Shown here in pieces: positions 1-8,127 of a DNA stretch of 64,000 nucleotides (positions are counted from its first letter, which is position 1; each line of letters starts with the position of its first letter). The translations under genes and the position numbers were made by a program. Source of the stretch: Prevotella sp. (GTDB lineage Bacteria > Bacteroidota > Bacteroidia > Bacteroidales > Bacteroidaceae). The notes under the pieces are model-generated. The model ran no database searches, was not told the origin of the DNA, and saw only the letters and a program-made list of their open reading frames with translations. Location: NCBI GenBank assembly GCA_021204905.1, contig JAJPYN010000012.1, forward strand, positions 1 through 64,000, read 5' to 3'.

Positions 1-1096
1 CCTTTATCTCGTATGCCGCCACGAGCTTCTCCTTAATGAGATGCCACGTCAACTGGTGAAGGCTCGCGTCGAAATTCTTGTCGATCTTCGCCTCGTCCTT
101 GTCGTCGCTGCCCTCGAGCATGATGCGTTTGAGCAAAGCCTCCGGGAACGCGAGCTTGCCGGTTTTCTTCTCGGCGTAAGCGCGGACATCGGTCAAAAAT
201 TTATAGTCGCTGTCCGACTGCAACTGCACCTTCAAGCCCTCGGCAATCTTTTCGCGAAAGGCCTTCTCGTCGGCGCAACTGCCCGTGCCGTAAACATTGT
301 CGAACAGGGCTTGGTCCACGGCGTGCTTCTCGTAGCGGCTGATCTCCTTCACCTCGAACGAGAAGTCGCCCGTGTGCTGCAACGCCTCGTCCTTGTCGGT
401 CTTGAGTAGCGCCGCAAGCTCCGTGTCGCCGTACATCTTGCGCGGGTTAACCGTGATCTTGTCCCCGAGTTTCGCGCCGGCGTAAAGCTTCTTCTGCGCC
501 TCGTCCTTGATGTACATCGGGAAGATTATCGCGTCGGCAACAGCCAGCCCGCCCTCTTTCGCGCCGGTGCCGTCGAGCTCGGTCAGGTCGCCTTTGAGCA
601 TGTCGCCCTCGGCATATTCTTCGGCCTTGACATACTGCCCCATGCGCGAGGCGAACATCTCCACTTGCCGGTCGATGAGCGCGTCGTCCACCTTTATTTT
701 GTAGTAGTTCACCTTGTCCTTCTCCGAAAGGTTAAGCTCGAATTCCGGCGCCACGGCGATGTCGAAAACAAAGGTGTGGTCGGTGTCCGAAGCCAAATCC
801 TGCGGCTGCTGCGCGTCGGACGGCAAGGCATGGCCGAGCATCTGGATGTTGTTGTCTTTTACATATTTATACAATTCGTCGGAGACAAGCTTGTTCACCA
901 CGTCGAGTTTCACCGATGTGCCGTACATCTTCCGCAGCATGCCCATCGGCACTTGCCCGGGGCGGAAACCCGGCACATTCGCTTTCCTGCGGTAGTTTTT
1001 CAGCTCTTTCTCCACCTCGCCGGCATAGTCGCCTTGCCCGACGGTGATTGTCATTTGTCCGTTCACCTTGTCGCGGACCTCAAATTGAATATTCAT
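1..1096 (-). CDS. tig: Trigger factor (C-terminus beyond window)
   Basis: Ribosome-associated peptidyl-prolyl isomerase and chaperone that receives nascent chains at the exit tunnel. The reading frame runs open from the ATG at 1096 to base 1, giving 365 residues; family members have roughly 430-450, so about a fifth is missing beyond the window. The N-terminal ribosome-docking region carries the GFRPGQVP signature near residues 43-50, followed by the family's central FKBP-like and C-terminal helical regions. The start is fixed by a good promoter at 1163-1194. It lies 195 bp downstream of dnaK on the same strand, but a terminator and its own promoter sit in between, so the two chaperone genes are probably separate transcripts. 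Confidence 0.93.
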   Translation of the reverse strand, partial: MNIQFEVRDKVNGQMTITVGQGDYAGEVEKELKNYRRKANVPGFRPGQVPMGMLRKMYGTSVKLDVVNKLVSDELYKYVKDNNIQMLGHALPSDAQQPQDLASDTDHTFVFDIAVAPEFELNLSEKDKVNYYKIKVDDALIDRQVEMFASRMGQYVKAEEYAEGDMLKGDLTELDGTGAKEGGLAVADAIIFPMYIKDEAQKKLYAGAKLGDKITVNPRKMYGDTELAALLKTDKDEALQHTGDFSFEVKEISRYEKHAVDQALFDNVYGTGSCADEKAFREKIAEGLKVQLQSDSDYKFLTDVRAYAEKKTGKLAFPEALLKRIMLEGSDDKDEAKIDKNFDASLHQLTWHLIKEKLVAAYEIK

Positions 1097-1162
1097 TTTA
1101 ATTTGTATTTTCTTGCAAAAAATCGTTGTCGCTTGCCGCTTAAACCGCCGGCAAAAGTCTTG

Positions 1163-1194
1163 CAAAGATAAGGCTTGCGCGCCGATTAGCCAAA
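1163..1194 (-). promoter_or_regulatory. Bacteroidota promoter for tig
   Basis: Read on the minus strand, TTTG (1191-1194) is followed after 20 bp by TATCTTTG (1163-1170), matching the TTTG-N19-21-TAnnTTTG consensus of the Bacteroidota primary sigma factor. The predicted transcription start lies about 60 bp before the tig start codon. Confidence 0.8.
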
Positions 1195-1220
1195 CAAAAC
1201 GCCGTTTTCGTGGGGGCAAC

Positions 1221-1253
1221 AAAAGGAGGATGCACCGGTGTGGCACACCCTCC
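1221..1253 (-). terminator. Intrinsic terminator after dnaK
   Basis: On the minus strand GGAGGGTG (1246-1253) pairs with CATCCTCC (1225-1232), with one G-T wobble, and is followed by TTTTGTT. It lies 38 bp past the dnaK stop codon. Confidence 0.75.
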
Positions 1254-1291
1254 CTTGGCCGTTATCCGGAAACAAATTCAATCGCCTTAGA

Positions 1292-3217
1292 CTATTTAAC
1301 TTCCTCGAAATCAGCGTCTTGGATGTTGTCGTTACCGTTGTTCGAAGCCCCTTGCTGCGAGCCTTGCCCGGCATCTTGCCCGCCACCTGCGGCTTGCTGC
1401 TGTCCGGCCTGCGCTCCGGCTTGATACATCTTCTGCGAAGCCCCTTGCAGAACGGTGTTGAGCTCGTTGATAGCGGCATCAATAGTCTGCACATCGCCGC
1501 TCTTTTGCGCCGTCTTCAGCTTCTCCACCGCCGCCTCGATGGCAGGTTTGTCCTCTGCGGGGATCTTGTCGGCGTTGTCTTTGAGGAAGTTCTCGGTGGT
1601 GAATACCATGGAATCCGCCTGGTTCATCTTATCCACACGCTCGCGTTCTTTCTTGTCGGCGTCGGCGTTGGCTTCCGCTTCGGCTTTCATGCGGTTGATT
1701 TCCTCCTCCGACAGACCTGACGACGCTTCGATGCGTATCTGCTGTTCCTTGCCCGTCGCCTTGTCTTTCGCGCTGACGTTGAGTATGCCGTTCACGTCGA
1801 TATCGAATGTTACTTCGATTTGCGGGACACCGCGTCGTGCCGGTGCGATGCCTTCGAGGTTGAACTGTCCGATGGATTTGTTCTGTGCCGCCATCGGTCG
1901 CTCGCCCTGCAAGACGTGGATCGTTACCGCCGTCTGGTTGTCTACCGCCGTAGAGAAAACCTCGCTCTTCTTGCACGGGATAGTGCTGTTGGCGTCAATC
2001 AACTTGGTCATTACGCCGCCCATTGTCTCGATGCCGAGCGTCAGAGGAGTAACGTCGAGCAGCACGATATCGCCTACGCCGCTCTCCTTATTGAGGATTG
2101 CGCCCTGGATGGAGGCACCCACTGCCACCACCTCATCGGGGTTGACGCCTTTCGAGGGCTCCTTGCCGAAGTAGTTTTTCACGAGCGTCTGCACTGCCGG
2201 GATACGGCTCGACCCGCCCACGAGGATCACTTCGTCAATGTCGCCGGTGGATATTCCCGCGTCGCGCACGGCGTTCTGACAGGGTTCGAGGCAGGCTTGT
2301 ATCAGGTTGTGCGCCAGTTGCTCGAATTGTGAACGTGTGAGCGTCTTCACCAAATGCTTCGGCACTCCGCCCTCCGCGCTGATATACGGCAGGTTGATTT
2401 CCGTCGACGAGGCGCTCGACAACTCAATCTTCGCTTTCTCCGCCGCCTCTTTCAGACGTTGCATCGCCATCGGGTCGCGGCGCAGGTCGATGCCTTCGTC
2501 AGCCTTGAAGCCGTTTGCGAGCCAATCGATAATCACTTGGTCGAAGTCGTCGCCGCCGAGATGGGTGTCGCCATTAGTGGACAATACCTCGAACACGCCG
2601 CCGCCAAACTCAAGGATAGAAATATCGAATGTGCCGCCGCCGAGGTCGAACACGGCAATCTTCATGTCCTTGTTGGACTTGTCAACGCCGTATGCCAGCG
2701 CCGCTGCGGTAGGCTCGTTGACGATACGCATCACGTTGAGCCCCGCGATTTGTCCCGCCTCTTTCGTCGCCTGACGCTGCGAATCGGAGAAATAAGCCGG
2801 CACTGTGATGACCGCATCCTTCACCTCTTGCCCCAGGTAATCCTCGGCTGTCTTCTTCATTTTCTGCAGCACCATCGCGGAGATTTCTTGCGGCGTATAA
2901 CGCTTGCCGTCAATATCCACACGCGGATAACCGTTCTCGTTCACTACCGGATACGGCACTCTCGCCACCTCCTTTGCGCTCTGCTCGTAGGTCTCGCCCA
3001 TGAAGCGCTTGATTGAATAGACGGTTTTCTTCGGGTTGGTGATGGCCTGACGCTTTGCCGGGTCGCCTATCTTGCGCTCGCCGTTGCCCACGAAACCGAC
3101 GACTGACGGTGTGGTGCGCTTGCCCTCGCTGTTGGCAATCACGACCGGCTCGTTGCCTTCAAACACGGCGACACACGAGTTGGTCGTACCTAAATCTATA
3201 CCAATAATCTTTCCCAT
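1292..3217 (-). CDS. dnaK: Molecular chaperone DnaK (Hsp70)
   Basis: ATP-dependent cytoplasmic chaperone of 641 residues, full length. The N-terminal nucleotide-binding domain opens with [13 protein letters not shown] (about residues 5-17) and contains the phosphate-binding [11 protein letters not shown] (near 195) and VGGSSRIP (near 335). The substrate-binding beta domain follows from about 390, then the helical lid. The tail is rich in Gly and Gln and ends DADFEEVK, the usual bacterial EEVK-type end. No grpE or dnaJ gene is adjacent, so it stands alone as in many Bacteroidota. I found no convincing TAnnTTTG promoter upstream, which leaves room for an alternative or heat-inducible promoter. 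Confidence 0.98.
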   Translation of the reverse strand: MGKIIGIDLGTTNSCVAVFEGNEPVVIANSEGKRTTPSVVGFVGNGERKIGDPAKRQAITNPKKTVYSIKRFMGETYEQSAKEVARVPYPVVNENGYPRVDIDGKRYTPQEISAMVLQKMKKTAEDYLGQEVKDAVITVPAYFSDSQRQATKEAGQIAGLNVMRIVNEPTAAALAYGVDKSNKDMKIAVFDLGGGTFDISILEFGGGVFEVLSTNGDTHLGGDDFDQVIIDWLANGFKADEGIDLRRDPMAMQRLKEAAEKAKIELSSASSTEINLPYISAEGGVPKHLVKTLTRSQFEQLAHNLIQACLEPCQNAVRDAGISTGDIDEVILVGGSSRIPAVQTLVKNYFGKEPSKGVNPDEVVAVGASIQGAILNKESGVGDIVLLDVTPLTLGIETMGGVMTKLIDANSTIPCKKSEVFSTAVDNQTAVTIHVLQGERPMAAQNKSIGQFNLEGIAPARRGVPQIEVTFDIDVNGILNVSAKDKATGKEQQIRIEASSGLSEEEINRMKAEAEANADADKKERERVDKMNQADSMVFTTENFLKDNADKIPAEDKPAIEAAVEKLKTAQKSGDVQTIDAAINELNTVLQGASQKMYQAGAQAGQQQAAGGGQDAGQGSQQGASNNGNDNIQDADFEEVK

Positions 3218-3506
3218 AATCTTATGCTTTTTTCTGTTAATGATTTGAGTTTCAATTAATTGCGGCGGTTTAAATCTTATCGCGGCAACGAAGTTTAAGC
3301 AAAGGGAGTGCCAACAACTGTAATTTTAAACAATACTGACAAAATGGCATAACAAGGATAGTTTTAAACTAAAAAGAAAGATGTTGAAACGTAGCAAACG
3401 CTAACAACGGGTGCTGCAAACAGCCGACTGAGTCGGTTTTTAGTAGCAACTAAGATAATCGCAACGAAAATTTGCGGAAGGTCGCAGGCAAGCGGCAACG
3501 TTCAAA
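3218..3506. other. Intergenic region upstream of dnaK
   Basis: An AT-rich 289-bp gap that must hold the dnaK promoter and leader and the 3' end of the S41 protease transcript. No gene is apparent. The one clear element is a plus-strand hairpin with a T tract at 3422-3441. Confidence 0.6.
3422..3441 (+). terminator. Plus-oriented terminator-like hairpin
   Basis: CCGAC (3424-3428), a TGA loop, GTCGG (3432-3436), then TTTTT (3437-3441) on the plus strand. Both flanking genes are on the minus strand, so no annotated transcript ends here. Confidence 0.45.
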
Positions 3507-4511
3507 CTAATCCGACAACGCGCGCGCGGTTTCAATAATGGTGTCCAGCCCGTTTAAAGCGTCGTCGTCGCTAATCCCGACCTCAACATCCGGGTCGATG
3601 CCGTGCTCGATGCAGTTGCCCGCGGCGTCGTAGGTAGGGCACGCCGAGAAGCGCACGCCCCAGCCGTTCGGCAGCTCGTTGTTGAAGGGCAGCCCCGCGC
3701 CGCCGCCGGTCTTGTCCCCGACAATCGTAACGTTCGGACACTGCCGCATGTACATCACAAACTCGTTCGCCGCCGAATACACGCCGCGGTTGGTCAGCAC
3801 GAACACCTGTTTCTGCCAATGCATGCGCTGCGACGGCTCGAGGTATTGCGCTTCGAGCGGCGAGAAATCGTTGTGCCCCGTGCCCGTTTTATGCTGGATA
3901 TAGCCCCCGAGGATCTTCTCGTTGGTGAACCTTTCCGCAAGGTTCTTCGCCGTGGTGAGCGAGCCCCCGCCGTTCGAGCGGATGTCGATGATCAGGCTGC
4001 GGCATTCCATAAAATAAAGGAAGATCTCGTCGAGATTGCCCTCGCCGATGGCGCTTTCGAACGACGCGATGCGCATGTAACCGATGTTGTCGTCGAGGAT
4101 GCGGTAATCGATGCCCGAGACGAGGCGGTAGTCCGTGCCCATGTATTTGCGGTAGAGCGTGTCGGAGAAGTTCGTCGGGTAGTCCTCTTTCCACGACCAG
4201 TTGCGGCCGTAATCGAACGATGTCGAGAGGTTCACGTGGCCGTCCCGCAGCTCGGAAAGCATGTTCGTGAGCACCTCGAACAGCTGCGTCGTCGTCGCCC
4301 CGGCCACCTGCGGCTCGTAGCGCCCCCGCACCTCGTCCCAGTCGACGCCGAGCGTCTCGGCCTTGTAGTCGAAGAAGCAGTAATGCTCGTCCATAATCTT
4401 CCACAACGCCTCGAAATTGCCCCGCGACGTGTTCGCAAATTCCTCCTCGTCGATGCAAGAAACAAAGGTTGCGGCGAGGGCGAAAATGAATAAATATGCA
4501 ATCTGCCTCAT
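3507..4511 (-). CDS. S41-family peptidase lipoprotein
   Basis: Predicted lipoprotein of the C-terminal-processing (S41/tricorn-type) protease family, 334 residues, acting in the periplasm or at the cell surface. The start at 4511 gives a short basic N-terminus, a hydrophobic stretch and a lipobox ending FVSC (about residue 19); longer upstream starts would bury this signal. The family core is visible: LIIDIRSNGGG near 170-180, RGVYSAANEF holding the putative nucleophile Ser, and VGDKTGGGAG holding the candidate Lys. The start codon overlaps the stop of the upstream gene (ATGA), so the two are translationally coupled. The substrate is unknown. Confidence 0.88.
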   Translation of the reverse strand: MRQIAYLFIFALAATFVSCIDEEEFANTSRGNFEALWKIMDEHYCFFDYKAETLGVDWDEVRGRYEPQVAGATTTQLFEVLTNMLSELRDGHVNLSTSFDYGRNWSWKEDYPTNFSDTLYRKYMGTDYRLVSGIDYRILDDNIGYMRIASFESAIGEGNLDEIFLYFMECRSLIIDIRSNGGGSLTTAKNLAERFTNEKILGGYIQHKTGTGHNDFSPLEAQYLEPSQRMHWQKQVFVLTNRGVYSAANEFVMYMRQCPNVTIVGDKTGGGAGLPFNNELPNGWGVRFSACPTYDAAGNCIEHGIDPDVEVGISDDDALNGLDTIIETARALSD

Positions 4512-5263
4512 AGCGTTACTCCGATGACGAACGAGTGGGAATAATAATGATATTTGATCTCGTGGAACTTCGACTGCCGGCAATGGCCGAGGTAGCCGAT
4601 GGTGAGCGCCGTCTTGCCGAAAAAGAGGTCGACGGTCAGGCGGTGGTCGAGGCTCGGCGCGTTGCCCGGGTAAGCGAAACAGACGTTATGGTCGCGGTTG
4701 CCGGAAACGAAAATCTCATAGTACGACTGGCCGTAAGCGGGCGAGAACTGCACGCCGAGCAGCGGCGCCGAGATGCAGTAGTTGGCGCGAAGGGGCAGTC
4801 GCCACAGGCGGAACGAATATGCCGCGCGCACCGACGGCGCAATATCGATGCCGAGCCGCGCCTGACCGGGGTTGTTGCCCCCGCGCGTGTTGTAGACGCC
4901 GCCGGCAAAGAAATCGCCCTGCGCGCCAACGGCGATGTCGAGGTTGCGCACAACGGTGAAATGCCGGTGCATGCCGAACGAATAATCGAGCATCGCGGCG
5001 TAGTCGGCCGACCCCCCGGCGCGCGATGTCGTGTGCGAGAAGTCCAACTGATAAGTGTGCGTGCGCGACCATGCCGAATCGTTTTTCAGCGGCTTGGTCA
5101 TCGCGTGAAGAAGGTTCGCCTCGATGCCGGAATAATGCTCCTGCGAGATGTACGTGTCGAGCACCGCAGCACGGCCGATGCCGGCGAGCCACACCTTCTC
5201 CTGCGCGCAAAGAGTTAGCGGCAAGAGTAAGATGAATAAATATGCAACTCGCAACTTCGGCAT
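4508..5263 (-). CDS. Secreted beta-rich protein, DUF3316-like
   Basis: A 251-residue exported protein. The start ATG at 5263 gives a signal peptide (hydrophobic residues about 6-18, then CAQE); a TTG five codons earlier is less likely. The rest is rich in aromatic residues and alternates polar and hydrophobic residues, with repeated short strands suggesting a small outer-membrane or periplasmic beta-barrel. It resembles the DUF3316 family of Bacteroidota, although I recognise this only by general pattern. It starts 11 bp after the topoisomerase IV subunit A stop and overlaps the downstream protease gene by four bases, so the protein and the protease probably work together. Confidence 0.7.
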   Translation of the reverse strand: MPKLRVAYLFILLLPLTLCAQEKVWLAGIGRAAVLDTYISQEHYSGIEANLLHAMTKPLKNDSAWSRTHTYQLDFSHTTSRAGGSADYAAMLDYSFGMHRHFTVVRNLDIAVGAQGDFFAGGVYNTRGGNNPGQARLGIDIAPSVRAAYSFRLWRLPLRANYCISAPLLGVQFSPAYGQSYYEIFVSGNRDHNVCFAYPGNAPSLDHRLTVDLFFGKTALTIGYLGHCRQSKFHEIKYHYYSHSFVIGVTL

Positions 5264-5274
5264 TGAATAATTTT

Positions 5275-8109
5275 TCAAAACAGTGTCATCTGTCCGTCGT
5301 CGTCAACAGAAAAAGTGATGGTGTCGCCGTCGGCAAGCATCGTCATCGCACCTGTAGGCTGTTCGTCGGGCTTAGCTTCGGGCTTATCATCAGCAGCCGG
5401 CGTTTCCTCTTCGGGCACACGCAGCGGTTCGAGCTCTTCGGCAGTAGCCACTGGGCTTTTCGCGAGCCGCCGGCCATGCGCCTTAAAGCTTTTCAGCGTC
5501 GTGAAACTCTCGGCATCGAGCGTCATCGGTTCGGGTGCCTTTTCGCCGTCGAAAGTAACCCTCACGCGGGGGTAGAAGTTGTCCGAGAGCAGCAGCAGAC
5601 GGCTGTCGGGGTTGTCGCCGACGAGCGATTGCCGCTTTTTCGAGGCCTCGAGCGTGAAGCGTTTCACGTAGGGCAGACCGCCGTTCCCGGCATCGGCGAA
5701 GAGCAGCGTCCACACCTTTGCCGGATTGAATTTCTCGATGCGCAGGATGTCGCCGTAGTAATGGTTGTTCAGGTCGGCGTCGGTGAAATAAAACTCGCCG
5801 CTGCGGAGGATGACGAGGATGCTGTCGGTGTCGGAGAACTCGCCGAGCAAGCGGCCGTTGCCGTCGTAGTTGATGCGGCTGACATCGGCGTCGAACCAGA
5901 CATTGCGTCCGCCGAGCGTGGACCGCCCTTGGCTCTTCACGGCGATGGAGCGGATGGTCTTTTTCGCGATGAGATTACCCCGTGCGGCGCGACCTTTGAT
6001 GGCGATTTTCGAGAAGTCGTAGTCGAAGGCCGTGCGCTTCTGGTTCTTCGCCGCGGCAAGCGTGATGCGCACAATCTCGGCCTCGCCGTTGGGGTTGTGG
6101 GAGAAATACGCCACTTTCGAGCCGTCGGTACCGAGCGTCAGGTCGTACTCGCGGTCGCGCGTGACGGACGGCACATCGAAGCGTTTGGCGTAATAATTGC
6201 CGTTCTTGCCGTCGCGGTAGATGGCGTTGTAGACGGTGCGGCGGTCGTTGCGGTGGAACACCTGCACGTGGAGGATGCCTTTGCCCACGAAGATCTTGTC
6301 TGCCACGCGCACCACTTTATATTTGCCGTCGGCGAAGAAAACAATGATCTCGTCGAGGTCGGAACAGTTGCAAACAAACTCGTCCTTTTTCAGCGCCGTG
6401 CCGACAAAACCGTCCTCGCGGTTGATGTAAAGTTTCTCGTTCGCCTCGGACACCTTCACCACTTTTATCGTGTCGAAACTGCGCAGCTCGGTGCGTCGCG
6501 GGAAGGCTGCGCCGTACTTTGTTTTAAGGTACTCGAACCACGCGACGGTTACCTTCGTCATCTGTTTCAGGTCGCGCTTGACGGCGCGGATGTCCTTGTT
6601 CAGGCGCGCTATCTGCTCGTCGGCCTTCGTCTTGCTGAATTTCAGGATGCGCTGCATTTTTATCTCGAGCAAGGCAAGGATGTCGTCGCGCGTAACGTCG
6701 CGGATGAGCTGCGGCTTGAACGGCGCGAGCTTTTCGTCGACAAAGGCGATGGCGATGTCGAGCGTGGCGGCCTGCTCGAACCCTTTTTCTTTGTAAATCC
6801 GCTCCTCGATGAAGATTTTTTCGAGCGAGGCGAAAAACAGTTGCTCGGACAGCTCGGCAAGGCGTATCTCGAGCTCGCGGCGCAGGAGGTTTCGTGTGCG
6901 GTCGGCGGCGTGGCACAGCACATCGTTGACCGAGAGGAAGCAGGGTTTGTCCTCGGCGATGACGCAGCAATTGGGCGAGATGCTGATCTCGCAATCGGAG
7001 AAGGCGTAAAGGGCGTCGATGGTCTTGTCGGGCGAGATGCCGGGCATAAGCTGGATGATGATCTCCACTTCGGACGCGGTGTTGTCGGCCACGTGCTTGG
7101 CCTTGATCTTGCCCTTCTCGACAGCTTTGAGGATGGAGTCGATGAGCGTCGGCGTGGTTTTCGAGAACGGTATCTCGCGGATGACGAGCGTCTTGTTGTC
7201 GAGCTTCTCGATCTTCGCCCTGACGCGCAGCATGCCACCGCGCTGGCCGCCGTTGTATTTCGAGATGTCGATGCTGCCGCCGGTGGGGAAATCGGGGTAG
7301 AGCGCGAAGTCCTCGCCGCGGAGGTAGCTTATTGCCGCGTCGCAGATCTCGTTGAAATTATGCGGCAGGATTTTCGACGAAAGGCCCACGGCGATGCCCT
7401 CCGCCCCTTGCGCGAGCAATAGCGGGAACTTCACGGGCAGCGCGACGGGCTCACGGTTGCGGCCGTCGTAGGATAGCTGCCACTCGGTGGTCTTCGGGTT
7501 GAAAACGACGTCGAGCGCGAGCTTGGTCAGGCGCGCCTCGATGTAACGGGGTGCGGCGGCGCGGTCGCCGGTGAAGATGTTGCCCCAGTTGCCTTGCGTG
7601 TCGATGAGGAGCTCTTTTTGCCCGAGCTGCACGAGCGCGTCGCCGATGGACGCGTCGCCGTGGGGATGGAACTGCATCGTGTGGCCTACGATGTTCGCCA
7701 CCTTGTTAAACCGTCCGTCGTCCATGCGCTTCATCGAATGGAGGATGCGGCGCTGCACGGGTTTGAGGCCGTCGTCGATGCTCGGTACGGCGCGCTCGAG
7801 GATGACGTATGAGGCATAGTCGAGGAACCAGCTCTGGTACATCCCGCTCAGGTGGTGCACGGCGGAGGCGTCGAAGCGGTTCACCGGCGTGTACGACGAA
7901 TGGCTCTCGCCGCCGGAGCTATCTTCTTCGCCATTTAAATCACCGGAAAGGTTATTGTCCGACCTGACTTCAGAATCGTCCGCGAAGGTCTTAGTTGCTA
8001 CTTCAGTCCCGGCTGAATCAAGCGCCTCGCCGCCGGCAGAATCACTGTCGGGTACGCGGTCAACTTCGTTACTATTATTTTCTTTCAGATTATCTTTTTC
8101 GTCCATCAT
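5275..8109 (-). CDS. parC: DNA topoisomerase IV subunit A
   Basis: Type IIA topoisomerase DNA-cleaving subunit, 944 residues, which decatenates daughter chromosomes together with a ParE partner not found in this window. After an acidic, Ser/Asp/Glu-rich N-terminal extension of about 75 residues comes the winged-helix core with FHPHGDASIGDALV (near 148-161) and the active-site Tyr in APRYIEARL (about residue 189). Coiled-coil and beta-pinwheel regions follow. The GyrA-box (QRRGGKG type) is not seen, which favours topoisomerase IV over gyrase. The tail is Pro/Glu-rich and acidic. Either of two adjacent ATGs (8109 or 8106) could start it. It begins 18 bp after the DPP IV gene and is probably in its operon. 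Confidence 0.92.
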   Translation of the reverse strand: MMDEKDNLKENNSNEVDRVPDSDSAGGEALDSAGTEVATKTFADDSEVRSDNNLSGDLNGEEDSSGGESHSSYTPVNRFDASAVHHLSGMYQSWFLDYASYVILERAVPSIDDGLKPVQRRILHSMKRMDDGRFNKVANIVGHTMQFHPHGDASIGDALVQLGQKELLIDTQGNWGNIFTGDRAAAPRYIEARLTKLALDVVFNPKTTEWQLSYDGRNREPVALPVKFPLLLAQGAEGIAVGLSSKILPHNFNEICDAAISYLRGEDFALYPDFPTGGSIDISKYNGGQRGGMLRVRAKIEKLDNKTLVIREIPFSKTTPTLIDSILKAVEKGKIKAKHVADNTASEVEIIIQLMPGISPDKTIDALYAFSDCEISISPNCCVIAEDKPCFLSVNDVLCHAADRTRNLLRRELEIRLAELSEQLFFASLEKIFIEERIYKEKGFEQAATLDIAIAFVDEKLAPFKPQLIRDVTRDDILALLEIKMQRILKFSKTKADEQIARLNKDIRAVKRDLKQMTKVTVAWFEYLKTKYGAAFPRRTELRSFDTIKVVKVSEANEKLYINREDGFVGTALKKDEFVCNCSDLDEIIVFFADGKYKVVRVADKIFVGKGILHVQVFHRNDRRTVYNAIYRDGKNGNYYAKRFDVPSVTRDREYDLTLGTDGSKVAYFSHNPNGEAEIVRITLAAAKNQKRTAFDYDFSKIAIKGRAARGNLIAKKTIRSIAVKSQGRSTLGGRNVWFDADVSRINYDGNGRLLGEFSDTDSILVILRSGEFYFTDADLNNHYYGDILRIEKFNPAKVWTLLFADAGNGGLPYVKRFTLEASKKRQSLVGDNPDSRLLLLSDNFYPRVRVTFDGEKAPEPMTLDAESFTTLKSFKAHGRRLAKSPVATAEELEPLRVPEEETPAADDKPEAKPDEQPTGAMTMLADGDTITFSVDDDGQMTLF

Positions 8110-8127
8110 TCAAGGGCGATTTATGTT

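Noticed and set aside
5242..7422. A long plus-strand open frame (726 codons) opposite the topoisomerase IV subunit A gene
   Set aside because: It lies entirely antisense to a clear parC and has no recognisable domain or start signal; in GC-rich DNA long antisense frames are expected.
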